From Branchinecta lynchi (Eukaryota; Arthropoda; Branchiopoda; Anostraca; Branchinectidae), in assembly GCA_023053575.1 (NCBI GenBank), contig JAKZAP010000008.1, positions 4,234,715 to 4,298,714 on the forward strand: a stretch of DNA of 64,000 bases, given 5' to 3'. The notes under the pieces were generated by a model, which saw nothing but the letters and a program-made list of their open reading frames with translations, had not been told where the DNA came from and ran no database searches. Positions within the stretch are counted from its first letter, which is position 1; the number at the start of each line of letters is the position of its first letter. The position numbers and the translations under genes were made by a program. This document shows, piece by piece, positions 34,901-46,900 of this stretch.

Positions 34901-37900
34901 AGAAGATTTGTTTAAAATATTAAACACCACTGTTTTGTTCCCTTTATAACTATTACGGTAAGTTAAGATTGCCCTATCTGACAGGGATCTGTCTAATAGA
35001 GCGCAAAACAGCCGATACTGGTCTTACCTGGAGGATAGACAGAGCAATCTGTTTGTAGAGAACCATCGTTGCAGAAACAGTTTCCAAGGGTATCACAGAC
35101 GCCGGTGCCCGAGCAGTTGTTAGGACAGGACAAGACTTCAAGGCCTTTGATACTAACACAAATCTGGTCGACACACATCTATGAAAACATATTCAAAGTA
35201 GTTGGTTGATATTGGATAACAAAGATTTACATCCAGTGGCAACGGCAACTCAGTAAAAAATATTATTTTGAAAACAACTGTAGTTTCTAGCCCTTTCGCT
35301 CAACCCTTAGCCGGGCAATTAAATAAGACAGAATTCACAGTTCAAGTTTTTTGAATTTGTTACACTGCGTGTACCCCTTCTAACAATAGTAACGATTAGT
35401 TGCTATTTCCGTCCTAACGTCACCAAAAGTTACTACGCTGGCCGTTCCAACTTTCTCGAAATAGTAACTAATAATAACTATTTGCTTACCATGCTCGGGA
35501 GTGCAGTAAGCGTTGTAACTACGGATCTCAGTAACGGGATTGGCTCGATCACCACGTGTAATGAAGTTTTGCGGAAAATTGAAAAATGTGTTCTAGCCTT
35601 GATGCCAAGAAGCCAAAATTCGTGACTTCATGCGTAGTAACTACAGTAAGTAGGATGGAACACGCTCTGAATTACAAATACATTCAACAAGCACTGTGGA
35701 GAACAAAAACTCGCACATTCAATGCTTGTTAATAATTTTGCTTTTCTTATTTTATTATATTCTGAAATAACTCATAATAACATAATAACTCATTTTATAT
35801 GCACTAAAAAGAGAAGAAAACAAAATATGCTGAAGGCACGAAGCCTCCAACAAACGAAATACTCGATGAGGATGGGTCGAACCCAATTTTTTTCCCCCAT
35901 GCTTGCGCAAAGGCAGAGACAGGCGCATTTGTGGAGCACACAGAATCACCAGCAGAGGATTGCTTAACGCCAGAATTCGAGACTGAAGAGAAAGAACGGA
36001 GGAACGACGGATTTCCGGGAGAGAAGGGACTCCTTCACCAACAAACATACTACAGTTCCATCTAAACCCTTGTAACCAACGGAAAGAGTTATTATACAAG
36101 CCGCGAAAGGTCTTTTCGCGCTTGTGAGATTAGTTAGTCACAAGGGAGTAATAATCTAGTTGGGAACAGTACATTCTGAAAAGGAACATCTTGACAGACA
36201 CATCGCAGGAACCAAACCTACGAATAAGAAGATTCGCTCTATAATCGCCGGAAGCGGGGGCAAGTAAATAGGTAGCGCGAGCAAGGCCCCCGGATGTCAA
36301 AACCCTCCTGGAAGGCAACACCTCCGCCCAGGAGTTATGGCAGAACCCTACAAGAAGAATGGATACCGGCAATTGGTTATATTTACAAATGAAGCGAAGG
36401 AATAAAAAGATGAAAAGATAAGAGTGATCACGGTACATCCCTGAATTTATGTACCATGAATTAACGCCTAAGCCTAGATAAGCACATACGCAGGAACTCC
36501 TCCTCGCAATCTGCACCGCTATGACCACCCTTGGTACAAGACGGAACAGACTACTCAAAGGGAGCTAGGGCTGAGGCATGCCTTAGTTAATCAAGACCAA
36601 TATGCCCACCCTTGGTACTAAGATGGCTTGACAAACCGCAAGGCGCCCAGGACCCGTACAAAGAAAGGCTTTGTCTAACTGATGTCACTTGCTGCTCCTA
36701 CAAATTTGCCCACTTTCCAAAAAGAAGAAGATAAAAGGTTTCGATGGGATCCCAAAAATTCAATATCTGATCCAGACAACTGGGTCTTGTCTTTGCCAGA
36801 TCCAGCAATCGCCAGACTCCTTGAGCATTTTTACAATTAAAATTCAGAAACATATTAAGGCCAAATAGCTAATCATCTGAGAAAACCAAGTTCAGATATG
36901 GATTCAGCATGTGTGTTTATCCCTACAAGTCATATATGTTTTGACAAAAACTTCCTGCCACTACCGCCAATTTCCCGGTTTCGACCAAACTCCAGAACTA
37001 ATTGTCCGGCGAAAAAAGAAAGCTAAAAAATGAACTCAGGGTATCTCCTTTCCCCAATAATAAACATCTAATCAACCTCAAATAAAAATTTAACTTATAA
37101 CAAATTTGCCGACTCCAGCCGAGTTCCGGCCGAACTATATGTCCGGGTAAAATATGATTGTCACACACGGATTCAGCATCTCTTCTTATCCCTAAATCGG
37201 TTATCTGATCAACTAGAAATAAAACTTTAACTTCTACCAATTTTCCGATTTTGGCTGGATTCCGGGTGAACTACATGTCCGGATAGAAAACTGTTTTCAC
37301 ATAAGTGTTCAGCATGTCTTCTTGCCCTAAATCGAACATCTAATCAACTTCAAATAAAACTTTTACTTTTAACAAGCTTTCCGGTTTGGGCCGGATTCCG
37401 GGCGAACTACTTGTCCGTCGAGAAAATGGTTTTCACCATCGTCTTCAGCATGTCTACCTACCCCTAAATCGAATATCTAATCAACTTAAAATAAAACTTT
37501 TACTTTTAACAAACTTTCTGGTTTTGGCCGGATTCCAGGCGAACTAGTAGTTCGATGACAAAATGGTTTTCACCATCGTGTTCAGCATGTCTTCTTACTC
37601 TATAATCGACTATCAGATTAGCTGTTTCAAAATATTTTGTTTGCCCCTTAATTTGAACACCCTCCCCCACCCCTAAATGTAGGGCTACAAAATCCATCTA
37701 CGAACTTGACTGGTCCGACAACCCAACGATTCCTCACACCAAGTTTCATCAAAAATCTTATTTCCTTCGAGATTTATCGTGCTTACAGACGGAGGGACAG
37801 ACGGACGGACGGACGGACAGACGGACAACGTTTGCGATGTCATAGGTATCCCTCCACTTACGTTTTCGGATCCCAAAATACTGAAACCAGATAACAAGAA

Positions 37901-40900
37901 TCACAAAAGTTGTAGATCGAGAAAACACTATCGCCTTGTTCAGAGAGACAGGAAAATACACTAGAAATAATAATTCATATGATTTTACTGATTAATGCTA
38001 ATTTTCATCGTGTAAGAATATATCATATTTGAAAAGAGAATTACTTTACCAATTCAACAACTGTTCACTTTGAAAGCCAAGACAAGTTCTGAATATTCCT
38101 ACCGCCCAATAACAAATCAAGGGCTTCTAGACTCTGGATTTCTTCTGAGACTTGGGAAGATGTTACAGCTTGTGAGACCCTTGATGCTAAGGTTTCTCTG
38201 TTTCAATCAAAATTAATGAAAAAATACACGTCTTTTTTCACTGAAGTAACAAAAAGTTTCGCTCTTCCGATAAACCTTATATCACTGAAAAGATAAAATC
38301 ACTCGTTCAACAAAAGTTATAATTGTTTCGTCATGGAAAAAAAGATGCTGCAAGTGCTTTGCGTAAAATAATAAAGAAAGAAATCAGACGAGCTGCTTCC
38401 AATTACGGAAGGACCAAGTTAAATGTTCTTAAAGAAAGTAAGCCCCGCCAGTGGTTTAGAAAAGCTAAGGAGCTTGGTGGTCGTACGCATAAGAATCTGG
38501 ATTTCCACTTGGACGAGCCACCTTTGCGAACGGCAAATGAGCTCAACAAGCACTTAGCCGCAATAGTCCAAACTTCCCCCCCCCCCTTTTCAAATAGCCA
38601 TAAAATCCCAAGTACACCAGTAGAAAATATTCCATTAATTACAGTTAATGAAATTATTAGTAAAATATAGAAGCTTAAAAAAATCTAGCATTTGCCCCAT
38701 TGATATCCCAACTGCTCTGATCAAAGCTTTCCCCGACAAATTATCTATTCCGCTGTTAAGCATTTTAATGAAATTAGTAAATCGGGAAATTATTCGTCTT
38801 GTTGGAAGTTAGGGTATGTAACTCCGATTGAGAAAAAGGGAGGTTTAAATGACTTCACCGGAGTACGACCAATTACACTAACTCCGACATTTTCAAAGAT
38901 GTGTGAAAGTTTTCTAGCCGATTGGTTGAAGGCAGAAATCCTGGAACTGATTGACCTTAAACAGTTCGGGAACCTGAAGGAAACTCTACCTCTCATTACC
39001 TTGTGAGTTTACTTGATTTAATTTATAAAAACCTCGAAAACCCTGATACATGGTTAAATCTTCTATTAATTGTTATTATTAGTCCTTTTTTGATAAAAAT
39101 TTTAGTTTCTTTTTTGACAAATCGATCACAAATTGTCAAATTTAATAATGTTTTTTCTGAACCCCTACCTATTTTTTGTGGTGTTCCCCAAAGTACTTTA
39201 CTAGGTCCGATTTATTCTTAATAATGATTAATAGTCTTATTTCTGAGTACCCTGACCGATGGAAATATGTTGACGACCTCTCCGCTCTTGAGGTTTGCCG
39301 TCGAAACATCAAGAGTTCAGCAATGACCATTCTGGATGACATTACCCATGACGCTGCTCTGTCGCTAATGAAAGTCAACTCCAAGAAATCTTCAATTATG
39401 ACAATCAGCTTTTTAAAATCTACCCCAGCCTTTCTTGACCCCATTCCCCCAGAAATCTCCGTTAAAAAAATTAAACTACTCCAAAAAACTTTAACCAATG
39501 ATTTAAAATGGGATGCCCACATAAAAAATATTTTAAAACAAGCCTCCCCATGTATTGCCGTTTTGAATCATACTTATAAAGTTTTCTTGTCCTTCTAAAG
39601 ACCTCCTCCATATTTACATTAGTTTTATCAGACCTATTCTTGAATACGCTTGTCCTGTTTGGCACTTCGGGCTCTCTTCAGAACACACATACCGTATCGA
39701 GAACATTCAAAAAAAGGCCCTCATGATTATAAACGGGGAGGGTAAAGTGCCTTACAGTTACCTACTAGAAAGGTTCAAGCTGGCTACCCTGGAAGAGAGA
39801 CGAACCCGCCCTAGCATCGATTTCGGTATTAAAACCCTATCTGTTCCCCGTTTACGTAATATTCTCCCACCCCCCCTATTCTCCTATACGTATTAAACCC
39901 CAGCGAGAGAAATCCCAGAAAATCCCCTAACTAGCCCCTGTGGCCCTCTTTCCTGAAACCGAGCCCGCCAAGAGCGATGCTCCAGCTGAATATGATTGTG
40001 GGCAGAAAAGTTGTGGAAAGTAACATCGCTTCTTCAGATGCTCAGTTCAAAGGCCGGAATATCAGAAGGTTTTGAACCTGCACCGGACCTTAAAGCACCT
40101 TCACCAAAACTTGGTTTAAGCGGAGGCACCTGATGCATGAAGAATAAAACGTTGATCTGACCAGCTTAGATGACAACATATATAAGGATAATCAATTGAC
40201 GGAATACTTTGGGAGACCAAGGTGAGTTTGAAAGAACACGAAGCTAATAATTCGCAGTTCGTCAGAGCAGCGAAAATCTAGAATATCAAACAGATTGCAA
40301 ATGAGTGGAGTATACGAAAGCTCATCAACTCGATTATGCAGATGGCTGGATGTATTTTCCACCCACAGGTGTAGAACAGATATTAGACTTTGACGACAAA
40401 GCGCTGCACGGTAAAGCCTAATGACATAACGAGCATTCACAAACGGCGCTAGTATCCAGTAAATAGGCAAAACTGCACAATGACTTACTAAAAGCAGTTG
40501 AATAGAAACGACTGTAGCAGCTGGAAACAGCGGCTGGACATACTGTATACATCGTCTTGCTGTATCTGACTTAGAAGACCGAGATAATAAGCCGTCGAGA
40601 AAATTACACAAGTATTTTCGCGCTTGTATTAAAACGTGGAGACATCTGTCAAACTATTTTTTTAACAAAGTGAAGCGAGGGATTCGTCACTGGTTAATTC
40701 AACGCACGTTGGATTGTTTTCATATAAGATATAATACAGTTTTTATCAGTTTGTTATGATATAGACAATACGATACATGCATGTCGCAAGTGAAGCATGT
40801 TTTAAATGTGATTAGTTGTGTTCATGTATTTTATGTTATGAATGAGTTTTCTCGCATAATTCTGGTCCAATTGATCATAGACATCAATTACAATCATACT

Positions 40901-43900
40901 GTAGTTACTTGCACACGGTCTGACTAAAACATCCTGAATACTTTAGTTCTTTTTTTTTCAATGAAATAAAGCACATTTCCTAAGTACGTACATGACATAA
41001 ATCCTGCTTGTATTAACGAACGAAGTGTGAGGCCTAAGAACTTGCAATACACTAAATCATGTATAATATCTTAAATAAAGATAAGATGTTTACTAGGTAA
41101 ACCACACTTCGAAAACGCGTCAGCTTGAGTTGTGGAACATTCCTAATAATAAGACGTTAACAAACAAGACACATGCAACAATCTTGGTTTTCTTTCTCTC
41201 TTATATTTTTTTTTGTTTTGCTTTGTTTCACAACAACAATAAATCTTTCATCCGAAATGCCTCAAAAATGACAAATCTCGCATCAAAATACAATAATCGC
41301 CGGGAACGGGGGAAAGTAAATAGGTAGCGCGAGCAAGGCCCACGGATGTCAAAACCCTCCCGGAAGGTCATCCCTCCGTCCAGGAATTATAGCAGAGCCA
41401 TACAAGAAGAATATATACCGGCAATTGGTTTTATTTACAAAATGAAGCGGCGAAATAAAAAGATGAAAAGATAAGAGTGGTCACGGTACATCACTGAATT
41501 TATGTCCCATGAATTTACGCCTAAGCCTCTATAAGCACGTACGCAGGAACTCCTCCTCGAAATCTGCGCCGCTGTGACCACCCTTGGTACAAGACGAAAC
41601 AGACTACTCAAAGAGAGCTAGGGCCGAGGCACGCCTTAGTTAGTCAAGACCAATATGCCAACCCTTGGTACTAAGATAGCTTGAAAAACCGCAAGGCGCC
41701 CAGGACCCGTGCAAAGAAAGGCTTTGTCTAACTGATGTCACTTTCTGCTCCTACAAATTTGCCCACTATCCAAAAAGAAAAACACTGAAACCAGATAACA
41801 AGAATCACAAAAGTTGTAGATCGAGAAAACACTATTGCCTTATTCAGAGAGACAGGAAAATACACTAGAAATAATAATTCATATTATTTTACTGATTAAT
41901 GCTTATTTTCATCGTGTAACAATATTTCATATTTGAAAAGAGAATTACTTTACCAATTCAACAACTGTTCACTTTGAAAGCCAGGACAAGTCTGCCGAAG
42001 GATTCTCAACACGAAACATAAAAAAGCTGTTGTTACTGTTAGCTTGAGGCAACGCTGGCCTATCTGTGTTCATAGCTATATTTTCAAGAAGGCCTTGGCT
42101 ATACTTAGTCTATGTGTTTATACTTTATAGGTTCAAGAAAACCGTCGCTATACTGGTCTAGACGGATGTTTATGCACTGTATGGGAAATAACACTTGTTG
42201 ACAAAGTACTGCAAGAACCGTAGATACGATTTCTTTCATTGATCTTAAATAATAAATATAATATACTAATATTTAGAATAAGTCTTTAGGGTGAAATTCC
42301 AATAAGGGTGAAATTCCAATCGTCCGTGCTGTCTATCTTTATGTGTGCGTGCGGAATCAGTTGGAATATTATTGCCTTGTTTATTTGGAGGGGGGTACTA
42401 AGACACCCCCCTTGCCAGTAAGTTTTTGCTTCGTCTTACTTGTATGATGTCGACGGAAACGGATCCCAGGATCATCGTCTCGGAACTGCTATGCTTTATG
42501 AGCAACAAAATTGATAAATCTCCAAAAGATGTGCTTCTAAAGATTTGCAACGATTTCTATGCTCTTGATGAGACCCTAGCGGCGAAGCTGAAATTGGTTG
42601 GGCTTTTGTCTATTGAAGAGAGGAACCAATTGTCTGATAGACTCGCCACGACCCGCAGAAGTCAATATTTGGCTCTGGACGACATTTACGTTATACTGCA
42701 AAGCATAGTTCGAGAAAACCTGCAGTTCCATGCTGCTGATCTGTCTCGGATACCTCCGATGAACCTGCAACACTTCGACCTTGTTACAGTTCTGAACTCG
42801 TATCAAGTTTTGCAGTCACAAATTGCCGAGTTAAAAGAGCATTTATCCCAGCTCAGCGTGACGTCAGTCTCTCGCTCCGAAGTCACTGAACTAGTAGCTC
42901 GTAGTCATAGTAACGCTTCAGTATCGCAGACAGCTGGTGGTTTTTCTTCTCAGGTTCGCCGGACTGGTTCGCGAGCAGCATCTAACGCTACTTTGTTCTA
43001 CGATGCCGATACTGATCTTGAAGATGTAGATGACGCCGCTGCCGACGATGGATCGACGGTAACGAAGGATAGGCCCGACAGACCAGATCACGGTGATGTC
43101 CTGAATCAAACTGTTACTGTTAGGTCGGAGAATGCTGATCAGGCTAGAAATGGAGCCAGTAGCAGACTTCTTTCTGATATTGTACGTCTCCCCCCTAAGC
43201 CTGTAACAGGTCAACGAGTTTCTGGTACTGCGCCCCAGAAAAAGAATCGGCCTGGTGGAACTGTTGTTGGGACAACTGCATTTGGAGCACTTAGAGGCAT
43301 AAAGTCTGTCTTGGATGAGAAGAAATCGTCGTTTTTTGTTGCAAGGCTAAATCCTGACACACGGCCCGAGGCGCTGGCGGGTTCATTAGCGCAAAAGTTA
43401 AAATGTAACCCGAGGAATGTTCAATGCGAAAAGATTAACGGAAAAGCCCAGTATAGTGCTTCGTTCAAAGTTGTGTTGCCAGCGGTGTACCGGGAAACCG
43501 TGATGAAAGATAATTTCTGGCCATCAGGTGTATTAGTGCGGCGTTATTTCGAAGCCCGGGCGGCCCCTCAGAGTGACCCTAATGCCACCGATTAGATGCA
43601 TTACATATAATTGTCGATCTTTAAGATCAAATCTGCATGTTATTAGAGATTTACTAACTCAGTGCGATGTTCTATTCCTTCAAGAAATTTGGCTGCAGGA
43701 CCGTGACTTAGTTACATTACAGTCACTATATCCGGATTTCTGTGGTAACGGAGCTTCTCCAGTGAAGGATAACGAAATCCTGATAGGGAGACCATTTGGA
43801 GGTGTGGCTGTTTTATGGAGAAAGAGTGTTGGTGTCCATGCTAAATACGTTGACCTTAAGGATGATCCGATGATTGGTTGGCAGTTTTCTAGTATGTCTA

Positions 43901-46900
43901 GGCTATTTCTTTTTGTTAATGTATACATGCCGACGTTTAGTGCGGAGCACGAACCAGAATTCCTAGAGTGTCTGAATAGACTAGGTGTTTTCGCCGAATG
44001 CCTTGATTATAATGACATTATTATTGTTGGTGATTGGAATGCGAATGCGTGTCCTGCTAGTCCGAATCCTGGGTATTTTAAGTATCTAAAAGATTTCGCG
44101 GATTCGTATAATCTTTCGATTCGCGACGTTATTTCTTTACCTTCTGATTCTTTCACGTATGTGAGCGAGGCTCATTTGGGCTCGACATCTTTGTTGGATC
44201 ATGTGCTGGCTTCTCAGTCTTGTTCTCAACTATTAGATGGTTTCCGGATTGATTATGGTATGGGACCCGATCATTTACCACTTATGTTTAGGTTAAACGT
44301 TGACGCAGTGATATTTAGTCCTGTTAGCAGCAGAGAATGCCCTCTCGTGGGCCCGAAGTGTGATTGGCAGTCTGCTAGTCTCGAGGACCTTCTGAATTAT
44401 TTGGTTTCTACAAAGGATGGGCGTATAATGAGCGTATTCTGAGGGCGGAAGCTTTAGCTTTTTCCTTCCTTTCTTCTACTGGTGTAAGGGACTTTTGGAA
44501 TAGAGTAAGGGATGTCTTTTGTCCTAGAAGGTTTGGTGTTTCTCAAACTGTAGATGGTGTGGTCGGTGATGGTGATATTGCAGAATTATGGCGGGAAAAG
44601 TATTCTTCACTTTTTAATTTGGTGCCCAGTGATTGCTCTTGGACGAGTACCCTTTCTGCTTCGGAATCCCTAAACCCTATTCTTGGATGTGAAGTCGAGA
44701 AATTGGTAAGGGAGCTGGATGTTGGGAAAGCCGGAGGAGTAGATGGTATATCTGCTAGACATCTTAAGTATGCATCGACAGAGCAGTTTGGAATCTTGGC
44801 TCTGTTATTTAACGCGTTTATTCGGCATGGGTGTGTACCGGATTCACTGATGGCTGTGTCTATTGTACCTATACCTAAGGGTCGATGGTGTGATGTTGCT
44901 TTGTCGGATAGTTACAGACCAATTGCTCTTGCCACTATTCTGTCTAAGGTGTTGGAAAAGTGTATCCTTTCTATACTGAAGGATAGCCTTAGAACAAGTG
45001 ATTACCAGTTTGGTTTTAAAGCTTCTCATGGTGTAGATTTTGCGATTTTTGTATTTAAATTCGTTGTGGAATATTTTTGGTTTTATTCTACGCCAGTGTT
45101 TGTTTGCTTTGTAGATTCAACGAAGGCATTCGACCGTGTGAATCACAGTAAAATTCTTGAAATTTTAGCTAGAAGAGGTATTACTGCACAGTATATTCGT
45201 TTACTAGCTTTTTGGTTTAGGAATCAGAAGTTTTTTGTGAAGTGGGGGGACGCTTCTAGTTCTTCATTTTCACTGGTGAATGGTTTACGCCAGGGTGGGG
45301 TTTTATCTCCTTTGTTGTATGCCGTTTATGTTGACCGTCTGTCCGAACAGCTGAAAATTGCTGATATTGGGTGTTTCATCGGTGGCAAGTGCTTTAACCA
45401 TATTTTCTTTGCTGACGACCTGGTAATTCTCTCGCCTTCGTTACATGGACTGAACCGTCTTCTTGCTGTTTGTGATCATTATGCAACTAGTTTTGATATA
45501 ATTTTCAATGTTAAAAAGACCGTAGCAATGGCTCTGCTTCCTAGCGGATGTGATCTTCCCCGTCTTCCGGTGGTGCTTTCTATGTGTACATTGGATTACG
45601 TTTCAGAGTTTAAGTATTTAGGTTTTTGGATTAGTAATAAGATGCGGGATGATTGCCATATTTTAAAACTTACCCATAGCCTATGTAAGGGGGGGAACCT
45701 CCTAATTTGGAAATTTAATGACGTGAATCTTGCTGTTAAAGTGCATTTGTTTAGGACGTACTGCTACTCATTTTTCGCGTTACCCCTGGTGTACAACCAT
45801 ACGAAAAGATCACGTTTGAACCTAGAAGCTTGTTATAAGCGTGTTTTCCGTCGGTTAGCAAAGCTACAATTCCGAGCTAGCATCAGCCAAGCGTTTGTGT
45901 CGAACCATTGTTGCACATTTATTGAAATTGAGAGGAAGTTGAAAACATCGTTTTTTTGTCGTCTAATGGAGTCGCGGAATGATTTAGTGGAGTTCGCTGC
46001 AAACCCACTATTCTTCAATCTTCCGATATGGAGTCATTTGCTCGACCCTGAGCCACCATGATGTAGATAGTTTGTACTCGCTTGTTATATTTTATTTTTT
46101 TGTTTTGTTTATATGGCTTACGCTGAAATAAAAAGTGTTATTATTATTGTTATTATTATTATTTAATCAAAGATTACAGCTCTAGCGCTTAATGACCTTG
46201 CTCAAGCATTAACTTGGTGATCAGTGTTTGCGTAAAAATGAATCCAAGGTACTTAAAAGTATCCACGAATTTCATTGTCTGGCCAGACAGTAGAACGGCT
46301 GGAATATAAACCAACGTCAGACCACGTGGGAAGAGTGCCATGCAAAAGGTTTTGTTCGTGTTGAATATCACTTCATGTGTCGAAGAAAACACATCACAAA
46401 CTTTCATCAACTCATTTAGGGCATGATCGGTAGTAGGCATCACCACCAAACCATCCGCATAAGAAATGTTATTAAAACAACTACCCTGGATAAAATAACC
46501 TACCCCTGCATTAGCAAGCGAACTGTTTAAGTCATCCACATATAAGTTATGAAGGATTGGTTATAGTACTCCTCCGTGTCTAACACCATTTAGGACACGA
46601 AATGGAGAGCTAAGCAGCCCATCCTATTTCACACAAAATCTTTGGTGTTTAAACAAACATGCAAGGGTTAGTACAATACGGGGGTCTATTCCCCTATCAT
46701 GCAACTTACGAAGAAGTTTCTCGTGGTTAATAAAGCAGCATTTGCGTCAATAAAATAAGCAAATACGGGAGTTGAAAAAGCCCAGAAATATTCCACCACC
46801 GTTTTTTGTACGAATACACAAAATTCAGTAGACGTCTTTGACTTGAAGCCAAATTGGTAAACTGATGACCGTATTCGAGGTTCGACAATCCCATACAGGT

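Larger units (their letters stand above)
42360..46170 (+). mobile_element. Two-ORF LINE (non-LTR retrotransposon), nearly complete, (ATT)n tail
   Basis: Layout: short G/C-tract leader (GGAGGGGGGTACTAAGACAC), ORF1 (42444-43595), ORF2 endonuclease part (43582-44442), ORF2 reverse transcriptase part (about 44400-46061), AATAAA at 46127, then TTATTATTATTGTTATTATT. It is the youngest-looking LINE in the window. It sits antisense in the large intron of gene A. No clear target duplication was found. The boundaries are approximate. Confidence 0.85.

Noticed and set aside
40192..40611. 139-codon minus-strand frame
   Set aside because: No conserved motif, compositional bias like the surrounding intron, no convincing splice or start context.
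36242..41993. The 0.7 kb direct repeats as LTRs of one element
   Set aside because: No TG...CA ends, no PBS or PPT, and the internal RT is of LINE type.
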